DNA of 64,000 nucleotides from Mycolicibacterium neworleansense (GTDB taxonomy: Bacteria > Actinomycetota > Actinomycetes > Mycobacteriales > Mycobacteriaceae), in contig NZ_CWKH01000001.1 in the NCBI RefSeq assembly GCF_001245615.1, positions 620,001-684,000 on the forward strand, given 5' to 3'. The translations under genes were made by a program, and so were the position numbers. How positions within the stretch are numbered: position 1 is the first letter of the stretch; each line of letters starts with the position of its first letter. This document shows, in pieces, positions 44,035 to 56,450 of this stretch. The notes under the pieces are model-generated. The model saw only the letters and a program-made list of their open reading frames with translations. It searched no databases and was not told the origin of the DNA.

Positions 44035-45168
44035 ATGACGCGGGTTTTGTTGGTCACCAACGACTTTCCACCGCGCCGCGGCGGTATCCAGTCATACCTG
44101 GAGGCGTTCGTCGGTGAATTGGTCCGCGATGGCTCACACGAGCTGACGGTGTACGCGCCGAAATGGAAGGGTGCCGCGGAGTTCGACGCCGCAGCCGGCT
44201 ACCGCGTCGTCCGGCACCCGACCACCCTGATGGTGCCCGAGCCGACCGTGGCGATCCGCATGCAGCGATTGATCGCCGAGCACGATATCGAGACGGTGTG
44301 GTTCGGGGCGGCCGCGCCGCTGGCGCTGCTTGGCCCGCTGGCCCGCCGGGCCGGAGCCCAGCGCGTGGTGGCCAGCACCCACGGCCACGAGGTCGGCTGG
44401 TCGATGCTGCCGGTGGCACGGAGCGCTCTGCGCCGCATCGGGGACGACGCCGACGTCGTGACATTCATCAGCCGCTACACCCGCGGCAGGTTCGCCTCGG
44501 CGTTCGGGCCCCATGCGGCGCTGGAACGGCTGTCGCCCGGCGTCGACACCGACCGCTTCGTGCCCGACCCGGTGGCCCGGGCCGAGTTGCGGGCCCGCTA
44601 CGGGCTGGGGCAGCGCCCGGTGGTGGTGTGCCTGTCTCGGCTGGTGCCCCGCAAGGGCCAGGACATGCTGATCCGGGCCTGGCCCGCCATCCGGCGCCGC
44701 GTCCCCGGTGCGGCGTTGGTCATCGTCGGTGGGGGACCGTATCTGCAGACCCTGCAGCAGCTCGCCGACACAAACGATGTCGCGGCCGACATCGTCTTCA
44801 CCGGTGCGGTGCCGGGCGCCGAACTGCCCGCCCACCATGCGATGGCCGACGTGTTCGCCATGCCGTGCCGGACCCGCGGGGCGGGCCTGGACGTCGAGGG
44901 ACTCGGCATCGTCTACCTGGAGGCATCAGCCTGCGGGGTACCGGTGATCGCCGGAACCTCTGGCGGGGCACCGGAAACCGTGCTCGACGGTCAGACCGGC
45001 ACCGTGGTGGACGGCACCGATGTGGCGGCGGTGGCGACGGCGGTGGGCGACATGCTGGCCGACCCGGGCCGTGCCGCCGCGATGGGCGTGGCAGGACGGC
45101 AATGGGCGGTCGACCACTGGCAGTGGCGCTCCCAGGGCGCCCGGCTGACCGGGCTCCTGTCGGGCTGA
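44035..45168 (+). CDS. pimB: Phosphatidylinositol monomannoside mannosyltransferase PimB
   Basis: A 377-residue GT4 glycosyltransferase (GT-B fold) that adds the second mannose from GDP-mannose to PIM1 on the cytosolic face of the membrane. Landmarks are TNDFPPRRGGIQSYLEAF at the acceptor side, LVPRKGQDMLIRAWP, and the donor-site E-x7-E (VEGLGIVYLEASACGVPVIAG). It corresponds to Rv2188c. ATG 44035 is preferred over 43996. Its stop lies in a 22-base palindrome shared with convergent fadD15. Confidence 0.92.
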   Translation: MTRVLLVTNDFPPRRGGIQSYLEAFVGELVRDGSHELTVYAPKWKGAAEFDAAAGYRVVRHPTTLMVPEPTVAIRMQRLIAEHDIETVWFGAAAPLALLGPLARRAGAQRVVASTHGHEVGWSMLPVARSALRRIGDDADVVTFISRYTRGRFASAFGPHAALERLSPGVDTDRFVPDPVARAELRARYGLGQRPVVVCLSRLVPRKGQDMLIRAWPAIRRRVPGAALVIVGGGPYLQTLQQLADTNDVAADIVFTGAVPGAELPAHHAMADVFAMPCRTRGAGLDVEGLGIVYLEASACGVPVIAGTSGGAPETVLDGQTGTVVDGTDVAAVATAVGDMLADPGRAAAMGVAGRQWAVDHWQWRSQGARLTGLLSG

Positions 45169-45184
45169 GCCCGCGGGCTCAGCC
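45163..45184. terminator. Palindrome containing both convergent stop codons
   Basis: GGCTGAGCCCG-CGGGCTCAGCC is a perfect 22-base palindrome. It includes the TGA of pimB (45166-45168) and, on the other strand, the TGA of fadD15 (45179-45181). It can fold on either transcript and so is probably a bidirectional terminator. Confidence 0.55.
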
Positions 45185-46987
45185 GTACAGTGCCGCGATG
45201 TCGGTGGCGAACTTCTCGGCCACCACCTTGCGCTTGACCTTCAGTGTCGGGGTCAGCTCACCGGTGTCCTCGGTGAAGTCCACCGGCAGGATCCGGAACT
45301 TGCGGATCGACTCGGCATGCGACACCGCCTGATTGGCCTCCTTGACCGCCAGGTCGATCTCGGCCAGCAGGTCCGGGTCGTCGGCCAGGTCGCCGACCGA
45401 GGCGCCGGAGTCCTTACCGTTGCGCTGCTTCCAGCCCGGGAACGCTTCCGGGTCGATGGTGATGAGCGCGGCGATGAACGGCTGCTGATCGCCGACGGCC
45501 ATCGCCTGGCTGATCAACGGGTGGGCCCGCAGCCGATCCTCGAGCAGCGCGGGGGCGACGTTCTTGCCGCCCGCGGTGACGATGATCTCCTTCTTGCGGC
45601 CGACGATGGTCAGGAAGCCGTCGTCGTCGATCGCACCCAGATCGCCGGTGTGGAACCAGCCGTCGGTGAACACCGCATTGGTCTCGGACTCGTTGCCCCA
45701 GTAGCCGCTGAACACCACGCCGCCCTTGACGAGCAGCTCACCATCCTCGGCGATGCGCATGCTGTTGCCGGGCATCAGCTTGCCGACCGAGCCGACCTTG
45801 AGGTCGTTGACCCGGTTCACGGTGATGGCGGCGCTGGTCTCGGTGAGCCCGTAACCCTCGTAGATGCTCAGCCCCACACCGCGATAGAAGTGGCCCAGCC
45901 GTGCGCCCAGCGGTGCGCCGCCGGAGATCGCGGCGTGGCAGTCACCGCCGAGGGCGGCGCGCAGCTTGCCGTAGACCAGCTTGTCGAACAATGCGTGCTT
46001 GGCCCGTAGGACCAGGCCCGCTCCGCCGGTGTCCTGGGCTTCGCTCCACTTGATGGCGGTGTCCGCGGCGATCGAGAAGATCTTGCCCTTGCCGTCGTTG
46101 CGCGCGTTCTGCTCGGCGGTGTTGTAGACCTTCTCGAACACGCGCGGGACCGAGACCACGAGGGTCGGCTTGAAGATGCCGAAGGTCGGGACCAGATTCT
46201 TGATGTCACTGGTGAACCCGAGGGTGACCTTGTTGGCGAAGGCCGCGATGGTGATGGCCCGGGCCAGCACGTGAGCCAGCGGCAGGAACACCAGCATCCG
46301 CTCGCCCTCGGCCAGCTCGGTGGGGAAGCAGGCCTTGGCGCCCCGGATCTCGTAGAGCAGGTTCGAGTGGGTCAGCTGGCAGCCCTTGGGCTGTCCGGTG
46401 GTGCCGGAGGTGTAGATCAAGGTGGCCGGGTCGGCTGAACGGATCCCTGACAGTCGCTTGTCGAGTTCGGCGGCGTCGGCCGACTTGCCGGCTTCGGCCA
46501 TGGCCTCCAGCGCGGGGGTGTCGCTACCGTCGATCCGCAGCACCTTGCGCAGTTCGGGCAGCTGGCCGCGGAGCTGCTCCACGGTCTCGGCGTGCGCATC
46601 GGTCTCGGCGAAGATGATCTTCGCCGCGGAGTTGTCCAGGACGAACCGCACCTGTTCGGCCGAGGAGGTCTCGTAGATCGGCACGGTCACCGCGCCGACC
46701 GACAGGATCGCGAAATCGATGATCGGCCACTCGTAGCGGGTGGCAGACACGATCGCCACCCGATCGCCGGGCTGGATCCCCTCGGCGATCAGGCCAAGGG
46801 CGACCGAACGAATCTGGTCGGCCGCTTCGGCACAGGTCACGTCGGTCCAGGCGCCGTCGACCAGGCGCCGGAAGATGACGTGGTCAGGGCTGTCGGCCGC
46901 GTGCGCGGATACCGAACTGACGATGTTGTCGTGCTCGCCGACGGCAAACGACGCGGGGACGCTGTACTCCCGCATTGACTCACGCAC
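45179..46987 (-). CDS. fadD15: Long-chain fatty acid-CoA ligase FadD15
   Basis: A 602-residue AMP-forming acyl-CoA synthetase. The nucleotide motif [18 protein letters not shown], the A5 motif [12 protein letters not shown], the A7/A8 [33 protein letters not shown] and the terminal catalytic lysine segment [10 protein letters not shown] are complete. GTG 46987 has GGAGGG seven bases upstream; ATG 46975 gives the family N-terminus but lacks a nearby ribosome site. Confidence 0.94.
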   Translation of the reverse strand: MRESMREYSVPASFAVGEHDNIVSSVSAHAADSPDHVIFRRLVDGAWTDVTCAEAADQIRSVALGLIAEGIQPGDRVAIVSATRYEWPIIDFAILSVGAVTVPIYETSSAEQVRFVLDNSAAKIIFAETDAHAETVEQLRGQLPELRKVLRIDGSDTPALEAMAEAGKSADAAELDKRLSGIRSADPATLIYTSGTTGQPKGCQLTHSNLLYEIRGAKACFPTELAEGERMLVFLPLAHVLARAITIAAFANKVTLGFTSDIKNLVPTFGIFKPTLVVSVPRVFEKVYNTAEQNARNDGKGKIFSIAADTAIKWSEAQDTGGAGLVLRAKHALFDKLVYGKLRAALGGDCHAAISGGAPLGARLGHFYRGVGLSIYEGYGLTETSAAITVNRVNDLKVGSVGKLMPGNSMRIAEDGELLVKGGVVFSGYWGNESETNAVFTDGWFHTGDLGAIDDDGFLTIVGRKKEIIVTAGGKNVAPALLEDRLRAHPLISQAMAVGDQQPFIAALITIDPEAFPGWKQRNGKDSGASVGDLADDPDLLAEIDLAVKEANQAVSHAESIRKFRILPVDFTEDTGELTPTLKVKRKVVAEKFATDIAALYG

Positions 46988-47081
46988 GATCTTGCCCTCC
47001 AGGCTTGTGGTACCGGCTTTGCGCGTCAGCCTAGTCGGCCGCGGTAGGCAGGTGATCAGGCATATGTGAAGCTAGTCGGCG

Positions 47082-47471
47082 ATGAACAGCATTCAGATCG
47101 CCGACGAGACGTTCGTCTGCGCCGATCCGGTCGCCGTGGGCGCCGCGGTCGCCGATCCCGCCGGCTGGCGGCGGTGGTGGCCCGACCTGGTGCTCAAGGT
47201 TGTCGAGGACCGTGCCGAGAAGGGCCACCGCTGGACCGTGACCGGTGCGTTGACCGGCACGATGGAGGTCTGGCTGGAGGAGGTGATGGACGGTGTGGTG
47301 CTGCATTACTTCCTGCACGCCGAACCGTCCGGCGCCACGGCCAAGCAGTTGGCCGACATGGATCTGCCGAAGATGAACCATCAACGCCGGGTGGCGGGCA
47401 AGGTGATGGCCTTCGGGATCAAGCAGCGGCTGGAGTCGGCTCGCCCGGTCGGGGTGTCCCGACTGGCCTGA
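47082..47471 (+). CDS. SRPBCC-fold protein (Rv2186c-like)
   Basis: A 129-residue START/SRPBCC protein. The N-terminal strand IADETFVCADPVAVGAAVADP and the RWWPDLVLKVVEDRAEKGHRW segment are typical of polyketide-cyclase-like lipid-binding folds. Length equals that of Rv2186c. It is divergent from fadD15 and followed after 103 bases by a second SRPBCC gene. Ligand unknown. Confidence 0.82.
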   Translation: MNSIQIADETFVCADPVAVGAAVADPAGWRRWWPDLVLKVVEDRAEKGHRWTVTGALTGTMEVWLEEVMDGVVLHYFLHAEPSGATAKQLADMDLPKMNHQRRVAGKVMAFGIKQRLESARPVGVSRLA

Positions 47472-47484
47472 CCGGGTTTCCCGA

Positions 47485-47507
47485 CGGGAGGGTAGATTTC
47501 TCTCCCG
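47485..47507 (+). other. Hairpin between two SRPBCC genes
   Basis: CGGGAG and CTCCCG (47485-47490, 47502-47507) can pair around an 11-base loop. It is followed by a very G/C-rich stretch up to the next gene. It may be a weak terminator or RNA processing site. Confidence 0.3.
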
Positions 47508-47574
47508 AGAGCCAGGGCAACCCCGCGGGGCGGGGGGAGCAGGGGACCCCTCGGGCGGGGAGAAGGGCGACGCG

Positions 47575-48009
47575 GTGGCCGACAAGACGACACAGACCAT
47601 CTACATCGACGCTGATCCGGTGACGGTGATGGATGTCATCGCCGATATCGGCTCGTACCCCCAGTGGGTCGCCGAATACAAGGAAGCCGAGGTCCTCGAG
47701 ACCGACGCGCAGGGCAATCCGAAGACCGCCAGGCTGGTGCTCGACGCCGCGGTTCTCAAGGACACCATGGTGCTGACCTACGTATGGCCGGCCGATCGGA
47801 CGTCGGTGACCTGGTCGCTGGTGTCCAGTTCGCTGCTGCGGTCCCTGGAGGGCGCATACCGCTTGGCGCCCAAGGGATCCGGCACCGAGGTGACCTACGA
47901 GCTGTCGGTCGACCTGATGATTCCGATGATCGGGTTGCTCAAGCGCAAGGCTGAGCGGCGGCTCACCGATACCGCGCTCAAAGACCTGAAGAAACGAGCA
48001 GAGGGCTGA
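47575..48009 (+). CDS. SRPBCC/START-like protein (TB16.3-like)
   Basis: A 144-residue member of the polyketide cyclase/dehydrase family, the same length as Rv2185c (TB16.3). IYIDADPVTVMDVIADIGSYPQWV is the family N-terminus and the C-terminal helix LKRKAERRLTDTALKDLKKRAE closes the ligand cavity. It starts at GTG 47575 with GAGAAGGG upstream. Its TGA is immediately followed by the GTG of the ArsA-type gene, so the two are one operon. Confidence 0.87.
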   Translation: MADKTTQTIYIDADPVTVMDVIADIGSYPQWVAEYKEAEVLETDAQGNPKTARLVLDAAVLKDTMVLTYVWPADRTSVTWSLVSSSLLRSLEGAYRLAPKGSGTEVTYELSVDLMIPMIGLLKRKAERRLTDTALKDLKKRAEG

Positions 48010-49284
48010 GTGACGTCGCCGGACGGGAGCGCACGGACCCCTGCGCGGATCAGCCTGTTCGTCGGCAAGGGCGGGGTAGGTAAGTCGACGCTGGCGACGG
48101 CCACCGCGGTGCGTGACGCGACGTCCGGTCAGCGCGTGCTGATCGTGTCCACGGATCAAGCACATTCCACGGGCGATGTCCTGGGCATCACGCTCGCCCC
48201 CACGGGGCAACGGGCCCCCACCCGGGTGCTCAGCGATCTGGACCTCGGATCGACCGGTGCCGGTGGTGTGCTGGACGCGCTGGCGCTGGACACACTGGCC
48301 CTGCTGGGTGCGCGCTGGGTCGAGACGGCCGGTCCGCTGGCAGCTCGCTTCCCGGAATCGGATCTGGGAGACGTTGCCCCGGAAGAACTTTCAGCCCTGC
48401 CGGGAATCCAGGAAGTGCTCGGGCTGCATGAGGTGGGTGAGCTCGCCGAATCCGGGCACTGGGATCACGTGGTGGTGGACTGTGCCTCGACCGCCGACGC
48501 CCTACGGATGCTCACGCTTCCGGAGACCTTCGGCCTGTATCTGGAGCGGGCCTGGCCGCGGCACCGCCGGCTGTCGGGCTCGCCGGATGCCGTCAGCGCC
48601 GCCATCGTCACGCTGATCGAACGGGTGGACTCCGGCATCCGCCGGCTCGGGACCCTGCTCACCGACGGGTCCAGGGTGAGCGCGCATCTGGTGCTCACCC
48701 CGGAGCGGGTGGTGGCCGCGGAGGCCTCGCGGACGTTGGGGTCGCTTGCCCTGATGGGCGTCGAGGTGGCCGAGATCATCGTCAATCAGATTTTGGTGCA
48801 GGATGATTCGTTCGAGTACCAGAACCTTCCCGCGCATCCGGCGTTCGACTGGTACACCGAGCGGATCGCCGAGCAGCAGACGGTGCTCGACGAGCTGGAC
48901 ACCACGATCGGTGATGTGCAGCTGGTGCTCGTGCCGCACGTACCGGGGGAGCCGATCGGTGCCAAGGCGCTGGGGGAGCTGATCGACAGTGCGCGCCGGC
49001 GCGACGGGTCGCCGCCGCCGGGCCCGCTGCGGCCCATCGTCGACCGCGAGTCGGGAGCTGGACTCGAAGCGGTGTACCGGTTGCGGCTAGAGTTGCCGCA
49101 GATCGATTCGGCCGGCCTCACGCTCGGCCGGGTCGATGACGACTTGATCATCGGTGTCGCGGGCATGCGGCGCCGGGTACGGTTGGCCTCTGTCCTGCGT
49201 CGGTGCATCGTGACAGATGCGCAATTACGGGGTAGCGAGCTGACGGTACGTTTTCGTCCGAATCCGGAGGTGTGGCCGGCATGA
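48010..49284 (+). CDS. ArsA/GET3-type ATPase (Rv2184c-like)
   Basis: A 424-residue P-loop ATPase with the deviant Walker A motif GKGGVGKSTLATATA, the switch I-like DQAHSTGD, and VVDCASTADALRML (switch II). It belongs to the anion-transporting/GET3 family. No ArsB partner is nearby, and the neighbouring SRPBCC and acyltransferase genes suggest an envelope or lipid role rather than arsenic transport. It starts at GTG 48010, directly after the previous stop. Confidence 0.87.
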   Translation: MTSPDGSARTPARISLFVGKGGVGKSTLATATAVRDATSGQRVLIVSTDQAHSTGDVLGITLAPTGQRAPTRVLSDLDLGSTGAGGVLDALALDTLALLGARWVETAGPLAARFPESDLGDVAPEELSALPGIQEVLGLHEVGELAESGHWDHVVVDCASTADALRMLTLPETFGLYLERAWPRHRRLSGSPDAVSAAIVTLIERVDSGIRRLGTLLTDGSRVSAHLVLTPERVVAAEASRTLGSLALMGVEVAEIIVNQILVQDDSFEYQNLPAHPAFDWYTERIAEQQTVLDELDTTIGDVQLVLVPHVPGEPIGAKALGELIDSARRRDGSPPPGPLRPIVDRESGAGLEAVYRLRLELPQIDSAGLTLGRVDDDLIIGVAGMRRRVRLASVLRRCIVTDAQLRGSELTVRFRPNPEVWPA

Positions 49285-49697
49285 CGGGGTCTCATCCCGA
49301 GCTGGGTTCGGAGCTGCGGCAATTGGCGCAGGAGATCCTCGACCGGCTGGATCCGGCGGTGCGGTTGGCCGCGGCCAATTTCGCGGCGTCGGCCGACAAC
49401 GCCCCGGGCAAGTGCCAGCAGGTGTGGTGCCCGGTGTGTGCACTGGCCGCGGTGGTCAACGGCGAGCAGCATCCGCTGCTGTCGGTGATCGCCGAGCACA
49501 GCGTGGCGCTGCTGACGGTGATCCGCGCGGTTCTCGACGACGGGAGCGACGGCTCCGGTGGCGACGGGCCGGATAGCGGCCCCGGCGGAGATAGCCCGCC
49601 GCCTGACGGCGGTCCGGACGCACCGCCGCCCGACGATTTCCCGCCCCCGCCGCCTCCCGGCCGCTACCAGCACATCCCGGTAACCGTAGAAGATTGA
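49281..49697 (+). CDS. Rv2183c-like conserved protein
   Basis: A 138-residue protein. The N-terminal ~80 residues are helical (LRQLAQEILDRLDPAVRLAAANF) and contain a CQQVWCPVC segment that could bind metal. The C-terminal ~50 residues are low-complexity Gly/Asp/Pro. The ATG overlaps the ATPase stop by four bases (ATGA). No function is known. Confidence 0.8.
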   Translation: MTGSHPELGSELRQLAQEILDRLDPAVRLAAANFAASADNAPGKCQQVWCPVCALAAVVNGEQHPLLSVIAEHSVALLTVIRAVLDDGSDGSGGDGPDSGPGGDSPPPDGGPDAPPPDDFPPPPPPGRYQHIPVTVED

Positions 49698-49814
49698 GCC
49701 AGCTGAGACATCGCTGAGACACAGCGGGCATCCAGGGCTTGCTGTGGTAGCCACAACATGGCCTGGGTACAGTTGTCGCAGAGCATTGCGCGGTGCGCAC
49801 AAGGTGGAGGGTCC

Positions 49815-50558
49815 ATGTGGTATTGGCTGTTCAAGTACGTCCTGTTGGGCCCCTTGCTGGCCGTCCTCGGCCGGCCCAAAATCACTGGGCTGGAACATGT
49901 TCCGTCCGATGGGCCGGCCATCCTGGCCAGTAACCACCTGGCGGTGATGGACAGCTTCTACCTGCCGCTGGTGGTCAGCCGGCGGATCACATTCCTGGCC
50001 AAGCAGGAGTACTTCACCGGCACCGGGATCAAGGGCAAGTTCCTGGCCTGGTTCTACACCGTTGTCGGGCAGGTGCCGATCGACCGCACGGACGCGGATT
50101 CGGCGCAGGCCGCGCTGACCACCGCCAAGCGCATCCTCGGCGAGGGCAAGCTGCTCGGCATGTATCCGGAGGGCACCCGCTCACCGGACGGCCGCCTCTA
50201 CAAGGGCAAGACCGGGTTGGCCAGGCTGGCCCTGGAGACCGGGGTACCGGTGATCCCGGTGGCCATGGTCGGCACCGACGTGGTGAATCCACCGGGATCC
50301 AAGGGGCTGCGGTTCGGCCGGGTCGAGGTCCGGTTCGGCAAGCCCATGGACTTCAGCCGGTTCGACGGCCTGGCCGGTAACCGGTTCATCGAGCGCGCCG
50401 TGATCGACGAGGTGATGTACGATCTGATGGACCTGTCGGGTCAGGAGTACGTCGACATCTACGCGGCCGCCATCAAGGAGAACGCGCAGAAGTCCAACGG
50501 TCAGCAGGTCGATACGAGCAAGCCCGCGGCCCGGCTGCCGCACGCCGCGGCGGGTTAG
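49815..50558 (+). CDS. 1-acyl-sn-glycerol-3-phosphate acyltransferase (PlsC family)
   Basis: A 247-residue membrane-associated acyltransferase, the length of Rv2182c. The catalytic HX4D is NHLAVMD, and the substrate motifs [10 protein letters not shown] and [10 protein letters not shown] follow in normal order. It should acylate lysophosphatidic acid in phospholipid synthesis. ATG 49815 has GGAGG seven bases upstream; the open frame begins earlier at 49758. A TACAGT -10-like hexamer is at 49768-49773. Confidence 0.92.
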   Translation: MWYWLFKYVLLGPLLAVLGRPKITGLEHVPSDGPAILASNHLAVMDSFYLPLVVSRRITFLAKQEYFTGTGIKGKFLAWFYTVVGQVPIDRTDADSAQAALTTAKRILGEGKLLGMYPEGTRSPDGRLYKGKTGLARLALETGVPVIPVAMVGTDVVNPPGSKGLRFGRVEVRFGKPMDFSRFDGLAGNRFIERAVIDEVMYDLMDLSGQEYVDIYAAAIKENAQKSNGQQVDTSKPAARLPHAAAG

Positions 50559-51868
50559 GGCGCTTCGCCGCCGCTGAGCTGGACCAGCGGCGCTGGGGTC
50601 ACCGCAGCCGTCTTGCCGGCCTTGGTCGCGGACACCGCCCCGAACACCACGATGACGGCGAGCGCCCACCACAGGTAGGAATCAGCGGCCAGTTGCCGCA
50701 GCACCGAGGCCGCGGTCTCCTGATGCGGGGTCAGCAGCGCGATGGGTGTCCACACCATCAAGGCGAAGCCGATCACCGTCACCAGGGCCAGGTACAGCGA
50801 CGCCAGGTGCACCTCGCGCATCCGGTAGGCGAGCACGCCGGTCACCAAGAGGGTGGGCAGCGACCAGACCCAGTGATGCGACCACGACACCGGCGACACC
50901 ACCAGGCCGAACATCGCCACGCAGATGAGGGCGACCACCGGTGCCTCATCGGCACCGCCGCGCAGCACCCGCCGGACCGCCCAGACCGTCAGCGCCAACA
51001 CCGCGAAGCAGGCGACGACCCACAGCGCGAAGCGCGGCCCTTCGGACAGGCCGAGCCGGGCCAGCGTGCCGGCGATGTTCTGGTTGGTGTTGAGCGTGGC
51101 CGTACCGATCCGGTCGGTGTTGCGCACCGTCTCGGTCCAATATTCGATCGAGTCCGTCCAGGCCAGCACGAATCCGGCCAGGGTCGCGACGACGGCGGCG
51201 GCCGCGGTCCGCAGCAGGGTGTGGATGTCGCGTCGCAGCAGGAAATACAGGAGGAACACCGCGGGGGTGAGCTTGAGTGCGATCGCCAGCCCCAGCAGCA
51301 TGCCGCGCGGCCACGGCGTGCGGCGCGGCACACAATCGGCGACCACCAGAGTCATCAGCACCACGTTGATCTGACCGAACTCGAAGTTCGACCGGATCGG
51401 TTCCAGCCAGATGACCGCGGGCACCACGAGCGCGATCGCCAGCCAGCAGCGGCGCAGCCAGGCCGGCTCCGAGGTGATCGTGGTGTCCGGCCAGACGTTG
51501 AGCCGGGTCAGCACGATGACCATCGAGACGATCAAGAGCGTCAGCGTGGTGGCGGTGATCGCCACACTGGCCGCGGGCAACGAGAGCCAGGCGAACGGCG
51601 CGAACATGATCGCCGCCAGCGGGGGATAGGTGAACGGCAGATCCAGGCCGCCCTGGGTGTGGAAGATGGCGCCGTCGGCGTAGAGCGGTTGGTTGTCCAA
51701 CCAGGCCCGCCCGCCCATCCGGTACACGTCGATGTCGATGCGATAGGGCACGTGCCCCAGTAGCCGCCAGCCGACCAGGATCAACCCGGCCACTGTGAGC
51801 AACTGAAAAAGCCGCCACCCGATCGTCGGTGCCCAACCAGCCCCGCCGGGCGACTGCCGCTTACTCAT
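50555..51868 (-). CDS. Polyprenol-phosphate-mannose alpha-(1,2)-mannosyltransferase (GT87, Rv2181-like)
   Basis: A 437-residue polytopic GT-C glycosyltransferase. About ten hydrophobic helices are visible, and the first periplasmic loop has the acidic motif [12 protein letters not shown] expected of the catalytic Asp. It corresponds to Rv2181, which adds alpha-1,2-mannose branches to lipomannan/lipoarabinomannan outside the membrane. Its stop overlaps that of the convergent PlsC gene. Confidence 0.88.
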   Translation of the reverse strand: MSKRQSPGGAGWAPTIGWRLFQLLTVAGLILVGWRLLGHVPYRIDIDVYRMGGRAWLDNQPLYADGAIFHTQGGLDLPFTYPPLAAIMFAPFAWLSLPAASVAITATTLTLLIVSMVIVLTRLNVWPDTTITSEPAWLRRCWLAIALVVPAVIWLEPIRSNFEFGQINVVLMTLVVADCVPRRTPWPRGMLLGLAIALKLTPAVFLLYFLLRRDIHTLLRTAAAAVVATLAGFVLAWTDSIEYWTETVRNTDRIGTATLNTNQNIAGTLARLGLSEGPRFALWVVACFAVLALTVWAVRRVLRGGADEAPVVALICVAMFGLVVSPVSWSHHWVWSLPTLLVTGVLAYRMREVHLASLYLALVTVIGFALMVWTPIALLTPHQETAASVLRQLAADSYLWWALAVIVVFGAVSATKAGKTAAVTPAPLVQLSGGEAP

Positions 51869-51949
51869 GTCCTCAACAGACTATCGGTGGCATCACCGAG
51901 AGGGCGCATCCGCACTCGCGACGCGCGCAGGTCGGCGTAAGTTCTGTGC

Positions 51950-52801
51950 GTGCACGCGACCGTTCACCTCGAATTCCTCACGCGCGATCGCCTGCCGCTG
52001 CTGTGCTGCCTGGTGGCGTTCCTTCTCACGTTCTTCGTGACCCGCATCGTGGTGCGCTACATCCGCCGTAATGCCGACAGCGAACGGCCGCCCAGGTGGT
52101 GGCAGCCCCGCAACATGGGGCGCGGTTCACTGCACATCCACCACATGGTGATCGGGGTCGTGCTGGTGATGGTGTCGGGCGTGACGATGGTGACGCTCGC
52201 GGTCAACGGCGGCGTGGCGGAGTTCACCGTGGCGGCGGTGTTCTTCGGCATCGGTGCGGCCCTGGTGCTCGACGAGTTCGCGCTGATCCTTCACCTTTCG
52301 GATGTGTACTGGGCCGAGGACGGCCGCACTTCGGTGGATGCGGTGTTCGCGGCCGTGGCGGTGGCGGGGTTGTTGATCCTCGGTTTCAACCCGCTGTCAT
52401 TCTTTGATATCGGTATCTGGCGCGAGGACCAGTCGCTGGCGATGCGCGCGCTCGTGGTCGGGGTGGCGGTGCTGACCCTGCTGCTGGCGGTGGTGGTTCT
52501 GCTCAAAGGCAAGGTGTGGACTGGATTGGTGGGCATGTTCATAACCCCGTTGTTGTTCGTCGGGGCGGTACGGCTGTCGCGGCCCCATGCGCCGTGGGCG
52601 CGCTGGCGTTACACCAGCCGTCCCCGCAAGATGCATCGTGCGCTGGAGCGGGAGCGCTGGCTGCGCCGGCCCGTGGTGCAGGCCAAACTGTGGCTGCAGG
52701 ACGCCATCACCGGAATGCCGAAGTTCCCCGATGACGCCGCCGTCGATGCGCAGCTCGATCGGGAGATCCATGCGGCCCCCGCCCCGGGGCGGACCGCCTG
52801 A
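51950..52801 (+). CDS. Rv2180c-like integral membrane protein
   Basis: A 283-residue protein with about six hydrophobic segments, including LLCCLVAFLLTFFVTRIVV, MVIGVVLVMVSGVTMVTLAV, FTVAAVFFGIGAALVLDEFALIL and VVGVAVLTLLLAVVVLL. A conserved HIHHMVIG lies near the second helix and DVYWAEDGRTSVD in a loop. It starts at GTG 51950. Its stop overlaps the RNase AS start (TGATG). Function is unknown. Confidence 0.83.
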   Translation: MHATVHLEFLTRDRLPLLCCLVAFLLTFFVTRIVVRYIRRNADSERPPRWWQPRNMGRGSLHIHHMVIGVVLVMVSGVTMVTLAVNGGVAEFTVAAVFFGIGAALVLDEFALILHLSDVYWAEDGRTSVDAVFAAVAVAGLLILGFNPLSFFDIGIWREDQSLAMRALVVGVAVLTLLLAVVVLLKGKVWTGLVGMFITPLLFVGAVRLSRPHAPWARWRYTSRPRKMHRALERERWLRRPVVQAKLWLQDAITGMPKFPDDAAVDAQLDREIHAAPAPGRTA

Positions 52802-53319
52802 TGCGCTACTTCTATGACACCGAGTTCATCGATGACGGTCGCACCATCGAGCTGATCTCGATTGGCGTCGTCGCCGAGGACGGCCGCGAGTACTACGCGA
52901 TCTCCACCGAATTCAACCCGGACCGCGCCGGCCGCTGGGTGCGCAAACATGTGCTGCCCAAGTTGCCGTCGCCGTCGTCGCAGCTGTGGCGGTCGCGGCG
53001 GCAGATCCGGTCGGAGCTGGAGGATTTCTTCGACATCGACGGCGACGAGCCGATCGAGTTGTGGGCCTGGGTGGGCGCCTATGACCACGTGGTGCTCTGC
53101 CAGCTATGGGGCCCGATGACCGATCTGCCTCCGGCGATGCCGCGATTCACCCGCGAGCTGCGCCAGTTCTGGGAAGACCGTGGATCCCCGCGGATGCCAC
53201 CGCGCCCGACCGAGGCGCACGACGCACTGGTCGACGCGCGGCACAACCTGCACCGGTTCCAGTTGATGACGGGTGTGGGGCTGAACGTGGCGCGTGAGCC
53301 CGGCGTCGCGCAGCCCTGA
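52801..53319 (+). CDS. 3'-5' exoribonuclease RNase AS
   Basis: A 172-residue DEDDh-type exoribonuclease. D6 and E8 lie in YFYDTEFIDD, another Asp in WVGAYDHVVL, and the general-base His and last Asp in AHDALVDARHN. It corresponds to Rv2179c, reported to degrade adenylate-containing RNA. ATG 52801 shares one base with the preceding stop. Confidence 0.92.
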   Translation: MRYFYDTEFIDDGRTIELISIGVVAEDGREYYAISTEFNPDRAGRWVRKHVLPKLPSPSSQLWRSRRQIRSELEDFFDIDGDEPIELWAWVGAYDHVVLCQLWGPMTDLPPAMPRFTRELRQFWEDRGSPRMPPRPTEAHDALVDARHNLHRFQLMTGVGLNVAREPGVAQP

Positions 53320-56009
<2,690 letters not shown>

Positions 56010-56045
56010 GTTACGAGTTGCGGCCGAGGACCTAGAATCAGTGCG

Positions 56046-56450
56046 GTGAGCAGCATTCCAGCCGCCGATGACGTTCTGGCCCCCGACGAGGCCGTCTATG
56101 ACCTACCCACGGTGTCGGATTTGCTCGGCATACCCGTCACCAAAGTGCACCAACAGCTGCGCGACGGACAGCTGATCGCGGTGCGACGCGACCGGATCCT
56201 GGTGGTGCCGAAGATCTTCTTCGATGACAACGGTCACGTGGTCAAACCCCTGCCCGGCCTGCTCGTCGTCCTGCGCGACGGCGGTTACCGCGACACCGAG
56301 ATCTTGCGCTGGTTGTTCACTCCGGACGAGTCGCTGACGATCACCACCGACGGCAGCACCGAGCGGATCACCAATGCCCGGCCCGTCGACGCGTTGCATT
56401 CCCACCAGGCGCGTGAGGTGCTGCGCCGCGCGCAGGCGCTAGCTTACTGA
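56046..56450 (+). CDS. Helix-turn-helix DNA-binding protein, PknL substrate (Rv2175c-like)
   Basis: A 134-residue winged/HTH protein. The HTH is LPTVSDLLGIPVTKVHQQLRDGQLIAVRRD, followed by a beta segment and LRDGGYRDTEILRWLFTPDE. In M. tuberculosis Rv2175c binds DNA and is phosphorylated by PknL on an N-terminal threonine; here the N-terminus (SSIPAADDVLAPDEAVYDLPTV) has few such residues, so the site may differ. GTG 56046 is the start, 36 bases from pknL; the very long open frame upstream is antisense to pknL. Confidence 0.85.
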   Translation: MSSIPAADDVLAPDEAVYDLPTVSDLLGIPVTKVHQQLRDGQLIAVRRDRILVVPKIFFDDNGHVVKPLPGLLVVLRDGGYRDTEILRWLFTPDESLTITTDGSTERITNARPVDALHSHQAREVLRRAQALAY

